Assembly (NCBI GenBank): GCA_019775845.1
Contig: JADQAV010000015.1
Location: 1,364,001 to 1,428,000, forward strand
Reading direction: 5' to 3'
Length of the DNA stretch: 64,000 nucleotides
DNA from: Myrmaecium sp. VS I D KN 1
Taxonomy: Eukaryota > Ascomycota > Dothideomycetes > Valsariales > Valsariaceae
Shown: one piece after another, positions 1 to 9,095 of the stretch
Layout: every line of letters begins with the position of its first letter
Numbering within the stretch: position 1 is the first letter of the stretch
Notes under the pieces: model-generated
What the model saw: only the letters and a program-made list of their open reading frames with translations
Told to the model about the DNA's origin: nothing
Database searches by the model: none
Translations under genes and position numbers: made by a program

Positions 1-270
1 AGGCCTTGTTGAGAGAGCACATTGTAGCATCCAGTGGCAATGATTCAGAACTGCACTATACGAATTACTTGAACATTGCTGATTTAACTGACCAAGGCAT
101 GAGTAATGGGCCTTTGCTCCATTTCCTGTTCTAAAACCTGCGTTTTTTTTTTTGCCCACGTTCTAGCTATAATTGCGTTCTGCCTTGACTATATCCAAGC
201 ATGTAATGGAAGAGGAACTGGATGTAGGTTGGTTGGATGCCTACAGAAGGCGGTATCGGAGGTCCATTGA
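1..270 (+). CDS. 3' end of a gene entering from the left edge (partial, one intron)
   Basis: Bases 3-102 are open in one frame and read like protein (it includes the run HYTNYLNIADLTDQGM). A donor GTAATG at 103 and an acceptor TTCTAG ending at 166, preceded by a T run and a CTAAAA branch-like site, give a 64-nt intron. The phase-1 join continues through CLDYIQACNGRGTGCRL and stops with TGA at 268-270. At least 67 residues are visible. I do not recognise the family. Without splicing the frame stops near 132. The splice is my inference, supported by phase and the polypyrimidine tract. Confidence 0.42.
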
Positions 271-388
271 TAAAAGGAAAGAAATGAAAAGAAGAGAGCG
301 ATAATACGTCCGGAAAATTCCCCTGCTACGAGAAAGGACAGTAAGTTAGCAACATGTCCATCCTGCAACTATTCGGGAACGTTGCCTT

Positions 389-862
389 TCAAGGGAGTTC
401 GTTCTCCTTATCCTCATCATTGTCTTCGTCGCTATCCAACTCTTCGGAGGACTTGCTCTTCTTCGCCTCGGGTTCTGCATTATCTTCATCAGCATCCATC
501 GAGGAAGCCTTGCGTTTGACCGATTCCGTCAAAAGCCCATCAGGGGGAGAAGAATCCATACCGTCTACGGATGTGGACGCCTCAGAAGATGACCCAAGCA
601 AGTCCGCATCCATCTTCTCTACGAGAGCCTCCATGCACTCCCGGGTCTCGTTCATTCCGCGGCGAGCGAACATCAGCTCTCGGCTGAGGACAGTAAGTCG
701 GAGAAGGTATCGAGGGGTCGACTCGTTGATACCGGTGAGGTTGTCTGCCAGCTCGCTCCAGTACTCGTTCAGAGTATGGTAGTGCTCTCGTAGAACGTAG
801 TGTTTTGCCGCGTCGGAGATCTGCGCCTGCATGATGTGGTAGGGAGAGATATAGAGATACAT
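389..862 (-). CDS. Small helical family member with acidic/basic tail (family member 1)
   Basis: 157 aa from the ATG at 862. The frame is open further upstream to 1285, but the upstream ATG-less part lacks the family pattern, so I chose the start that aligns with the relatives. Residues about 1-90 form a predicted helical domain whose second half (TVLSRELMFARRGMNET) aligns without gaps with three other proteins in the window. Residues 115-157 are a Lys/Arg- and Asp/Glu-rich tail (KRKASS, KKSKSS, EDNDEDKEN) suggesting nuclear location. No catalytic motif is seen. Function unknown; membership in a local family is inferred by eye alignment. Confidence 0.6.
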   Translation of the reverse strand: MYLYISPYHIMQAQISDAAKHYVLREHYHTLNEYWSELADNLTGINESTPRYLLRLTVLSRELMFARRGMNETRECMEALVEKMDADLLGSSSEASTSVDGMDSSPPDGLLTESVKRKASSMDADEDNAEPEAKKSKSSEELDSDEDNDEDKENELP

Positions 863-1361
863 TGTAATTGTTTTCGAAGGGGATCGTTGGATGTGGGTGT
901 TTCGAGATGGGTTGGTTTGGGAATAATTGTTTCGGGAAGAGTTGGATCGGGACGAGTTGGATTGGGAGGAGTTGGATCGGGGAGGATTGAGTCCAGGTCG
1001 TCCTTTTATGAAGATGGAATGCGGTTGAGCTATGTTAAGGTCACATCGAACGTCCTCCGTGACCGGTTCTCTTAACGTCTGGGTATTAGTAACTGTCCGC
1101 ATAGTTACGTACTGTGACTTATGAGTGTTCAAGCACGCCCCGCAATGGATGGACTTTGTAACGTACTGTATATAAAAACCTGGAACGTCGAACGGTAACC
1201 GGGCGAAATTTTGTTCATTAATTCTCCGGTGACACATGTTACCTATCTGCTTGCTCCGGACACAAACCTCCGGCCGTCTGTTCATGCTCCTATAGCATTA
1301 AGGACTTGGAGTTTCCTCTCATCATTGTCACGGCTCCTTTAACAGATAACGCTTTCTCAAT

Positions 1362-1706
1362 CTAGATGGTATAGCTCGATAGTGTCGCCCCACCGCATCC
1401 GCGAGGAGCCAGAATCCCCACCACCGCCTGCGGCGTCGTCAGAAACCGCCAGCCTTCATCAGTGCCTAAGGCTTTCAAGCAGTTGATCGTCGTCGCCATG
1501 TCCTCGCTCGTCGCCCTCAACTCTTCTTCTAGAAGTGCCGCTCGCCGGTAGTAGTTTGAAGTGGTCGGATCGAGGTTACGGCACATCTTCAAAATGGGTT
1601 GGAAGTGGTCGGCTTGGTAAAGGTAGTGCTTCCATAAGAGGTTTAGCTTTTCATCAATGGTAAATGTTGCCCTCGCGATCGTGAAGGCGAGGGTGGAACG
1701 CGGCAT
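1362..1706 (-). CDS. Small helical family member (family member 2)
   Basis: 114 aa, ATG in the context CTAACATGCC. A TATATA motif lies at about 1735-1742, some 30 nt upstream, so the leader would be very short. The N-terminal STLAFTIARATFTIDEK matches the TLA motif of two relatives (MTLADVNTILK, LTLAAITANTFLSK). The segment AALLEEELRATSEDMATT aligns gaplessly with the other family members. It lies 0.5 kb upstream of member 1 on the same strand, like a local duplicate. The tail after residue 85 shows no pattern. Function unknown. Confidence 0.6.
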   Translation of the reverse strand: MPRSTLAFTIARATFTIDEKLNLLWKHYLYQADHFQPILKMCRNLDPTTSNYYRRAALLEEELRATSEDMATTINCLKALGTDEGWRFLTTPQAVVGILAPRGCGGATLSSYTI

Positions 1707-1801
1707 GTTAGGCGGGGGTGTATTGGAGTGTGGGTATATATGTTGCTTTCTCTTGCTTTGCTACAATTATTGATGTTCTGTGGAAGACGGAGCACGTCAA
1801 G

Positions 1802-2453
1802 CTATCGCGTGATAGTTGACCTTCCTAGGAGGCGTACCGCAGTTTTAACAAGATCTTGAAATCGAGAAAATGTGTTATGACGGAACTGCTCGAGCGGGAG
1901 CAATGAAGTGAACGGTTGCAGAACAATGTCGACACAATGTTGTATCTGCACGCCCGGAGTGTAGTTCCGTAAACGTCGGAGTTCCAGAAGCGGGCCTCTT
2001 TCTTGGAGTATCAGGAGGAATATTGTTGCCTCTCCATGCCGCGCGGGCTCCCAGCAGGATTCACTGCCGGTTGATCGATTCCTGGCAATGACTTCTGCGC
2101 CCGAGGCCGACGGACAACGGAAGGCTAAACGAAAAGGCGTATCGATCAAGCTGAGCTTGGCTGTGCCTTGGTTTAAATCAGTAAACAGCCTCTTCATTCG
2201 CAGCGTCAGATATACGCACCATGCCTCCGAATTCCATGAATGCGGCCATGGCCATAGATGGACATGCTGATTCCGTAGCACCTGCACCAAGCAGCCTCTT
2301 CGTTGCCCATTGACCATCAGCAGCAGCCCGTATTCTGCCATCGTGATCGATCTTCGCAGCCAAAGGAAAGACCTCAGTCACTGAGGACAGAACGACGGTC
2401 CTGAGAAGCCTATAAAGAGTTCCAGACAGCCTGTCCAAGACGGTCTGCAGCAT
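1802..2453 (-). CDS. Unrecognised gene split between two frames (frameshift or unseen intron)
   Basis: The ATG at 2453 lies just below a TATATAATG box (about 2470). It opens 91 codons of protein-like sequence ending VRISDAANEEAVY at a stop near 2178. Protein-like sequence then goes on at once in the next frame, from FTDLNQGTAKLSLIDTP, to the stop at 1802. No GT-AG pair joins the two at that point, so a one-base indel, an assembly error or a recent break is likely. The second half has Leu-rich helical stretches. No family recognised. Confidence 0.4.
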
Positions 2454-3271
2454 GTGTCCTTCCCAGCATTATATAGGCTGTCCGTTTGCTCATAATCGCT
2501 CAGATGACGGATGGTGTTTCGTCAGCAACGGGCCGCTGTTGGCGTAGCGTTTGACGTGACTAGGTCACGGTAGTAGGTATGCTTTTTCACAGACCGGGTA
2601 TTTCTGGCTGGCGTTTGTTTCTCGTTTGATATCGTCTGCTGCTTGCGTTTTCTGCTGCTTGCGTTTTCTGCTGGTGCGGGTCTTGCGTAACGACGCTGCG
2701 GTTGCGCTGGAGCAGTAGTGTTGACTGATGTGGGTGCTTTGAGCTGGAGCTGCTGCACAATCGGATGGTGGGCTTGGTGGGCGTATGGAGCCAGGTGCTG
2801 GCAGGCAATTTGGGGACATGGAAATGTGGACTGAGATGTGCGGTGTTGGAGAGAGCGGCGGCTTGGATGCTGCTGCACCTTGGGCCTGTTTACTTTTTGG
2901 TAGAGGGTTCAATTTGTGTGCGTTTGCTTTCACTTCGATGTTTGCATACCGGTTGTCATCCAAAGAAAGATTAGAAAGAAATGATAGATGAAGTTGATGT
3001 GATGCTTTGATTGAGGAGATACTATTTAATGTGTATAGATGAAGAATTCCCTGCCCTCCGATCCATCTTCATTGACAAAGATTGATTTTTCCCTTCTTCA
3101 CTGACTTTCAACCAACTGACCATCCTCCTTGGAGCTCTGTTGTCCATGTATCATTGAAAAAGGCCGCAAAGGCATGAGGTTAGCGCTGTTGAAATACTAT
3201 GTAGCTATTTGAAACGCTTACTTTGTTTTGGGATGATATCCCACAGTGGTCTGCTCCGAGAAGTTTACAAT
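2454..3271. other. Intergenic, one weak minus-strand ORF
   Basis: The frame 2565-2963 on the minus strand is open for 132 codons and begins at an ATG, but it is Pro/Gln/Ser/Thr-rich and overlaps a second frame with near-identical tandem bits (the run CGTTTTCTGCTGCTTG is repeated at about 2645-2665). I cannot decide whether it is coding. The rest of the interval shows nothing clear. Confidence 0.3.
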
Positions 3272-3864
3272 TCACAGTTGAATGTCGAAAGGCGAAAGCG
3301 TCGAAGTCGAAAAAGGAAAAGAAGTAGAAAGAAAAGAAAGAAAGAATGAATGAATGTCCCCAAACCCCCCCCCCTCCGAAGAGGAACCGAAGTCACGAAC
3401 TGACCAGATTAGCGTAGAGGCGATTGCGGAATGAATTGAGATTCCCTCAGACATGATTGCGCAGAGTTTGGAAATTATCATTCCACTTCGTGTACCACTC
3501 CAGCGGAAGCAAGAGGGTTGCGAAGGGAGATCAAAGCGTTCTAACTTTGTCATCATCGGGGACGCTTTGATCACGGTCGAGACTGGCTCCACCTCGATGT
3601 CGACCCATGGCCCGCAGTTGGATCGACTGAGCGAGCTCGACCGGCTGCGTCGTTCCCCCCCCGGGTTCACCACCCCCCCGGGGGAGAAGGGGATTATTGG
3701 GTGAGTACTTACTCAGTCCTTGGTGTTGAGTCGTTTGATGTTATGCTTTCAGGCAAGTTCATTGTCAAGGGAGGTTGCGTGGTGTTGATGAAAGACGATG
3801 ACGGTGACAACTGGAATGGTGGAGTGCCGCGTTTGTTATTGGAAGTGCAAGAATGAACAAGCAT
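3272..3864 (-). CDS. Two-exon hypothetical protein, 168 aa
   Basis: A TATATAAATA box at 3999-4008 heads a typical C/A-rich leader. An upstream mini-ORF of 9 codons (MATSPLSSL) precedes the ATG at 3864. Exon 1 is 3864-3713. A donor GTAAGT at 3712 and an acceptor CTCAG before 3626 give an 86-nt intron that keeps the phase. Exon 2 runs to 3272. Exon 2 holds VDIEVEPVSTVIKASP and a hydrophobic stretch ending in a Ser/Phe-rich tail. The intron carries G and C homopolymers and lacks a clear branch site, which lowers confidence. A second in-frame ATG (MNLPESITSND) could be the true start. Confidence 0.42.
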
Positions 3865-3998
3865 GTTAGGGAAAAAGAAAAGACAAGATGTGATGGTTAA
3901 AGTGATGAGAGTGGTGAAGTTGCCATGTGTTGTCGGGTTGAGTTGTCGACGTTGGTTGAGGTGGAAGAAAGAAGACGGAGAGGAAGAGTCAGTGTGGG

Positions 3999-4008
3999 TA
4001 TTTATATA
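3999..4008 (-). promoter_or_regulatory. TATA box of the 3.3-3.9 kb gene
   Basis: TATATAAATA on the minus strand, followed by a C/A/T-rich leader without G runs, about 135 nt above the proposed ATG at 3864. The spacing fits a fungal core promoter with a leader of about 100 nt. Confidence 0.45.
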
Positions 4009-4043
4009 GAAGCAGAGGAGCCGCCCTGCTTAAGCGAAACGGA

Positions 4044-4361
4044 TCACTCCGCTCCGTCCAGCCGCTGCCGCGACCGGGGGGCAATCAGTATGTCTGCTCG
4101 GATATCCGAACTCACTGGGCCTGGATATGACTTGGATTCGTCCATAGCCTGTCCCGTCTTCCCTCGATGCTCTAGGTATAAACTTATTTCTCTCAGTTTT
4201 ACCCCCGTTTCACAGTGTGACTGCTTGCTGCGGCGGCTACCAAACCTTGCAATCCAGAGTATGGAATCGATGCTCTTTGTTAGCAGCTCATGCAGGCTTT
4301 CCAGGTACAGCTGCAGCACCACGAGAAACAATGAAGCATATCGTTCTGATTCTGCTCGCAT
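4044..4361 (-). CDS. Short ORF under a TATA box, 105 aa, doubtful
   Basis: ATG-started frame with a Leu-rich helical N-terminus (YLESLHELLTKSIDSIL). A TATATAAGG motif at about 4375 sits only 15 nt above the ATG, so the transcript start would fall inside the ORF. The helical N-terminus is reminiscent of the left-end family, but the diagnostic REL segment is missing. Could be chance. Confidence 0.25.
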   Translation of the reverse strand: MRAESERYASLFLVVLQLYLESLHELLTKSIDSILWIARFGSRRSKQSHCETGVKLREISLYLEHRGKTGQAMDESKSYPGPVSSDIRADILIAPRSRQRLDGAE

Positions 4362-4879
4362 CTCTCAAGAACAATCCCCTTATATATCGCAGCATCCTCT
4401 CAACCATAAAGACCCCTACTAGCCAATGGGGTGCATCATAGCATTGGTGTTCAATTCACCACTCCTTCACCTGGTGACTGTGATTTCAATCTACACTCAA
4501 CCCGTCACGCCCCAGCCACAAGCATTCACAGCCTATCCTTCACTCAATGGTAGAAGCGGTGTCCCGGGTCAATTATTGACGTCCTGTGGCGCATGCTTGC
4601 ACGTACTGTGCAGGCCTATAGCACGTTGAGCCGTCAGTTGCTGAACATCACGCGTTCCATTGTTCTCGTCAATCCGCGCCTTCAACGCGACCACTTAATC
4701 CTCGACTCAACCCACTACACCTACACACCCCGACTCCCCAACTCGTCGCTCATAGTTGACAAACTTCCTCCTCGCCAAACGACGACCCCGTATATTCAAG
4801 CTCTGGAAATACGTCCCTATCACACGCCTCTACAATCATCGCGTCGAGACTGCGCCTTCACATACCACCACAATAAGTC

Positions 4880-6262
4880 ATGTCCCACAGTGACTCTGCC
4901 GACATCGATCAAATGACGCTCGCCGACGTCAACACGATTCTCAAATCCGCCACCGGCAAAAGCGCTGAAGCCCTCAAACGTAGCGTCCTCTACCTCGACC
5001 ACCGCAACATGATCGAAGACGACTACTTGAAGCTCAAGAAGAGCGATCCTAGATATTTCTTCCGCCGCGCGGTCCTACACCGGGAGTTCGACGCTTCAAA
5101 TGATGGCATCCTTGCGACGGTCCGCCAGTCGCAGCAATATCATCTGGAAGAGCAGAAGCGAGAAGCAGCAAAAGGACGATCCCTTATAAAGCCTCCATCT
5201 CCGGTATCACCACCTGAACGAGAGGGAAAATCTACGTCTAGGCCGCTCAAGCGATTTCGTCCATCTGGCGAAGGAACATCTTCAGCGATGAGCGACAGCC
5301 GTACAAAGCATGATAAAGGAACTGCCGAATCTCGCCCATCCAAGCGTCCTCGAACCGACAGCGGGCCAAAACGACACTCCAAGCACCGGGACATGAACCC
5401 ATCCTCAAACGCGACTCACAAGAACCCCATAAGCCCTCCGGGGTGTACGCAGGCACAGTCCCACCAGCCTCGCAGTATCGCAGGCAAAGAGTCCTCTCGG
5501 CCGTTGAAGAAAATCCGCGAAGACGAACCCACCGCAGCACCTCAGCCTCCCAACGACAACAACAACAAGAACAACCAGCTCCCCTCCCCCCCGCTCTCCC
5601 GTCCACACAAGCGCCCTCGCACTCGGGCCCCAAGCGAGCCAGCAACCGCCACACAATCAAACCCACATCTCCTCGTCCCGCGCTCCCCCGGCTCCAACCC
5701 CTCACCAGCCCATCCAAAGCCTTCTGATTTCCCTGTCCCAGTCCGACGCGCGCGACACGGTGTACCGACCCGAGTCTGCCTTGCGCGGCGACAGCGAAAG
5801 ATCAGTTGGCCCCGGCCCCCTGGGTCGGTGGAGAAGCCAAGGCTGCGGAAGGCGTCGGGGTTGAGGGCGGTTTGCTTGGTGGAGGATGTGGATGTGCAGG
5901 AGAAAGTGCTGTGGGAGGACACGGAGGAGGATGAGGATGTGGATGCGCTGATGGTGAATGTAGCCGGGGATACGGAGGAGGATGAAGAGGAGGTGGTGGA
6001 GGAGTTGGCCAAGAAGGCGCGCGAAGATATTGCGGATGTGCATGACGAGGGTACCACGAATGGACCCAAGGACACCGAGGATGAGGTTATAAACAAACCC
6101 GCGGATGCAAAGGAAGACGAGGACGTGGAACCGGAAGACGAGCAGGAGCTCGAGGACCTGAGGGAGAGGATCAGGAGAACACACAAGACGCTTGCTCGCC
6201 TTCGGGCGGAGTACGTGACGCGGTGTTCTTCTAGCAACCGTGCGAAGCGGAGGAGGGTCTGA
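4880..6262 (+). CDS. Family member 3: helical domain plus long nuclear-type tail, 460 aa
   Basis: ATG in AAGTCATGTCC context after a C/A-rich leader, with CGTATATTC about 90 nt upstream. Residues 11-92 are the family domain: MTLADVNTILK start and AVLHREFDASNDGILAT core. The rest is disordered. A short basic motif of the form RP-x-K-[RK]-x-R occurs four times, at residues 121-127, 152-158, 207-213 and 241-247, like repeated nuclear localisation signals. Residues about 330-425 are strongly acidic. A charged helix (LRERIRRTHKTLARLRAEY) and the basic end AKRRRV close the protein. This suggests a nuclear or DNA/chromatin-associated role, which is inference only. Confidence 0.65.
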   Translation: MSHSDSADIDQMTLADVNTILKSATGKSAEALKRSVLYLDHRNMIEDDYLKLKKSDPRYFFRRAVLHREFDASNDGILATVRQSQQYHLEEQKREAAKGRSLIKPPSPVSPPEREGKSTSRPLKRFRPSGEGTSSAMSDSRTKHDKGTAESRPSKRPRTDSGPKRHSKHRDMNPSSNATHKNPISPPGCTQAQSHQPRSIAGKESSRPLKKIREDEPTAAPQPPNDNNNKNNQLPSPPLSRPHKRPRTRAPSEPATATQSNPHLLVPRSPGSNPSPAHPKPSDFPVPVRRARHGVPTRVCLARRQRKISWPRPPGSVEKPRLRKASGLRAVCLVEDVDVQEKVLWEDTEEDEDVDALMVNVAGDTEEDEEEVVEELAKKAREDIADVHDEGTTNGPKDTEDEVINKPADAKEDEDVEPEDEQELEDLRERIRRTHKTLARLRAEYVTRCSSSNRAKRRRV

Positions 6263-6270
6263 AGTCTGGT

Positions 6271-6486
6271 TTAACGCAGCTCTTTACGGAGAGCGGCGCT
6301 CCATCCAGGACACCTATAAATCTGGGATCGATAGAGCAACATACATGGGGAAGCTATATATCCGGGAATGACCAGCCTCTGGGAGTGGACAGCGAAATCG
6401 CTACGGCGAACTGTCCACTGCTCACCGCCCGAGCTACTTGCTGGGAAGTCAGCAGGGCGTGTGGGTAACTTCCGGGGGTTCGGCAT
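6271..6486 (-). CDS. Short ORF, 71 aa, doubtful
   Basis: ATG-started frame ending 9 nt past the end of family member 3 on the other strand. A CGTATATACC box lies about 15 nt above the ATG, too close for a normal leader. Contains PASSSGGEQW and a Cys/Tyr-rich middle. No relatives seen. Confidence 0.22.
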   Translation of the reverse strand: MPNPRKLPTRPADFPASSSGGEQWTVRRSDFAVHSQRLVIPGYIASPCMLLYRSQIYRCPGWSAALRKELR

Positions 6487-6725
6487 ACACGGACTAGGTA
6501 TATACGTGGGAAGAGGAAGTCTAGGGAAAGCCTGAACGCGCGTGGATCTTTCGGGACATCCGTGCTGTTTTGTTTTCTTCCTGGACAGATCGGTCGATAT
6601 ACGGATGGTCGCTCACGGGACTTGCTGGGAATTCGTACTTCAATATATATTCATTCTTCAATCATAATTCGTATTCCCTTGAACCGATACATCTTCAACT
6701 CTCGTCTCGAAACCTCATCGAACCC

Positions 6726-6854
6726 CATATATAAGCCCTCCACAAGTAATACGAGACGGCAGACAACCTGAAGATTGCGAGCATCACCGCCAACACTTAT
6801 CTCTCCAAAGCTGCGTTGAAGCGGACAATTATGATAAATACTCCGTCCCACTAG
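6726..6854 (+). pseudogene. Relic of the small helical family (related to member 4)
   Basis: The frame from 6756 starts ACG where member 4 has ATG. It reads TADNLKIASITANTYLSK against MADDLTLAAITANTFLSK, 12 of 18 identical, then departs and stops at TAG 6852-6854. The nucleotides around the lost start also match member 4 (ATACGAGACGGCAGAC against ATACAAGATGGCAGAC). A TATATAAG box remains at 6728-6735. It is a truncated, start-less copy of a host family gene. Confidence 0.7.
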
Positions 6855-7294
6855 GTTGTACTGCCGCTCTTGTATCTGTATGGATGAAGCCTAAAGTCAA
6901 GATGAGGAACAGCGTCCGGTATGCTTGTCATGGAACGGCTGGCCACATAAGAAGGTCAACACCGAGAAAACAGATAGGCAGTGTATAGATCACCGGTCCC
7001 AATAGCAGTGATCTCAGCAGACGAGAAATTGAACGGTATAAAAAGCAGTAATCGAAATTCTTGAGGTAGCGTGTGGCAATAAGGGAGGCGAGGGCAATGT
7101 CCGATACTACTGCAACAACAACAACAAGACAACGTTCGACAATACATCAGACCTATATAGGAAAGAATAGCTAAATATGTATGAACGACAGCAGGCAGCA
7201 CGCAGTACACGACCTATCGTATATGTTAATTTCACCAGCAAACTCTCAAATTACTCGCTTTCTTCCTCAAGTGCTTGGAACTACCAAGAGCATC

Positions 7295-7450
7295 TCAATG
7301 GAAAAAAAAAGGGCCAGTAGACATGAGCGGGAGGCCCAGCGGCCTACCGGCACTTCCAAAGATTCCCACCGGAGTTTCCCCCAAGTGGAGCGCCTCTACA
7401 CTGAATTTTTGAGCTCCAGGCCGGGATCCCTCTCTATCCCCTTCGGCCAT
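7295..7450 (-). CDS. Short protein, 51 aa, under a strong TATA box
   Basis: TATAAAAG at 7543-7550 is followed by a pyrimidine-rich leader with five TTTCC units. A first ATG opens a 19-codon mini-ORF; the second ATG at 7450 opens MAEGDREGSRPGAQKFSVEA and runs to 7295. The protein is Gly-rich and ends in Phe-Phe-Phe-His encoded by a T run. No family recognised. The TATA, leader and ATG order is convincing; the product is not. Confidence 0.38.
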   Translation of the reverse strand: MAEGDREGSRPGAQKFSVEALHLGETPVGIFGSAGRPLGLPLMSTGPFFFH

Positions 7451-7542
7451 CGGAGCCCCGCCGCAGCGTGTATTCAGCTCGAGACGATTGCATGAAGAGG
7501 AAAGGAAAGGAAAGGAAAGGAGCTGAGAAAGTAGAGGAGGCC

Positions 7543-7550
7543 CTTTTATA
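7543..7550 (-). promoter_or_regulatory. TATA box TATAAAAG
   Basis: Canonical TATAAAAG on the minus strand, about 95 nt above the proposed start at 7450, with a (GGAAA)n pentanucleotide run (7500-7520, plus-strand reading) between them. Confidence 0.5.
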
Positions 7551-8033
7551 GACGAATCTGCCCGGCCTGTCAAGAGTCTCGGTTAACGTGCGTGAGGAGA
7601 TGTACAGACGGGTTGAGGTCAAGGACATGGACGGGATGGAGGTAGAGAGACAGGGGTGGAAGCAGAGAGACAGGGGTCGAGGCAGACGGGGGAGACACGG
7701 CTGGCATGTGATTGCCTGTTGTTGTTTTGGCATCCGTCGTGTATGTGGGCTTCCCGCGTCGGTCGTAGACTTGGGGGAAACAACGTCCCTCACACGCACT
7801 CAAGGTAAGTCACTGTCTGCCTTTTCCATGAGATTTCGTCATGATTCGTCCTTGAAAAAGTAAACTGCTATTCGATGTCAAGCCAGATGGTTTTACATGC
7901 ACTCATCTTGAACGTCATTGCAGCTGATGCTGCTTGGAATGGGTGCTTCTTGCTTCCAATGCGGCGAGAACCACAGCAGCCCTTCGTTACTCAACAGTCT
8001 CATCTCTTTGAATGACTAAGCGAATGAACTGTC

Positions 8034-8041
8034 TTATATAG
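8034..8041 (+). promoter_or_regulatory. TATA box of family member 4
   Basis: TTATATAG followed by a C/T/A-rich leader of about 70 nt that ends CAATACAAGATGG. The same leader end is recognisable at the relic at 6756. Confidence 0.5.
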
Positions 8042-8112
8042 AATCTCCTCTTATAACCAGAACCTCCTCCTCTTCAAACCAGTATCTCTCCACCATCAGC
8101 CATCAATACAAG

Positions 8113-8361
8113 ATGGCAGACGACCTCACACTGGCCGCCATCACCGCCAACACTTTCCTCTCAAAAGAGGAAAAGGAAGGAGCACTTTTCGAGCTCCTTG
8201 ACGGACAGAGGCGTCACTTCGACGCCATCCGGCAAAGGCTTGGGGCCAACATGGCGCACCGGCTCGGCCGCACATTGGCCATCCAGAGAGAGCTTGCGGC
8301 GACTGTCGACGACATCGCCAGGACGCTTCAAGCGTTGAGGGAGATCGCCGCGGAAGCTTGA
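8113..8361 (+). CDS. Family member 4: stand-alone helical domain, 82 aa
   Basis: The shortest full member. It begins MADDLTLAAITANTFLSK and has the core AIQRELAATVDDIARTLQAL, which aligns gaplessly with members 1-3 (Glu-Leu/Phe and a Thr 10 residues later conserved). The whole protein is predicted helical, with no tail, signal peptide or membrane segment. Because it is domain-only, it marks the limits of the family domain (about 80 residues). Function unknown. Confidence 0.68.
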   Translation: MADDLTLAAITANTFLSKEEKEGALFELLDGQRRHFDAIRQRLGANMAHRLGRTLAIQRELAATVDDIARTLQALREIAAEA

Positions 8362-9095
8362 AGGACGAGGTTTGTGCGTTTGAGCTTGTTCGATTGGATC
8401 AATACTAACTTGAAGCAAGCAGAACTAAGACACCACCATGGTGAGAGCTCGGCGCGGGAAAGAAAGCTATATAATAGTATAGCAACAAGAATGTATAAAT
8501 AGTTTACCGTTCACCACCTCATCGGCCGGCTTGATTGCTTTGAGCTGATACTATGCCTTTATTGGTTGTAATGAAACTCGATAGTAGGAGGAAACGAGTC
8601 TCTACCGTGACGGGAAGCAATATTGAACATGCTAGGCCTTGAGGTTATTCTTTAGACATACTAGAGGCATCACGTGAGACTGCTGAGTGCCTATAGCTAA
8701 GTGTAATGCTATATCTGGCACAATAATATAGAATTTGCATGATCATGGCCGGCATTAACAGCGGCTGCGTCATTCAAAGAGGTAGCAGAAGCTGTGTTCC
8801 AGTATTGCAACATCAGAGAGCTAGGCACATATGGCAGACGCGGCGAAATCAAGGAAAGAAGGCAGGTGTGGAGAAGAAATCATATATTGATTTGTGGTCG
8901 ACTTGAGCATTACCACCGCCAAACAGCGAAGGACTCTTTTTTTTCCAGCTCCCATTGAATAGAGAGCTTCCGACAGCCCGGAAACTATATGATGATAGAG
9001 GAAGTTGTGCTAGAAAGCGCGAAGATTCCCAGCAGCAACGGCCAAATTATGACAGGTATAGAAGCGAAACCCCATCTGCCCGGCGAGTTACGGCT
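8362..9095. other. Intergenic, no gene seen
   Basis: Between two genes ending toward each other. Contains an A/T-rich stretch and short palindromic words but no ORF with a start, TATA and protein-like content. Confidence 0.5.

Noticed and set aside
5542-6237. 231-codon minus-strand ORF rich in Ser
   Set aside because: Antisense shadow of the acidic tail of family member 3 (Asp/Glu codons read backwards give Ser).
7602-7863. Plus-strand ORF MYRRVEVKDMDG with a GTAAGT near its end
   Set aside because: Gly/Arg-rich reading of purine-rich DNA; no acceptor in phase and the minus strand has the better promoter.
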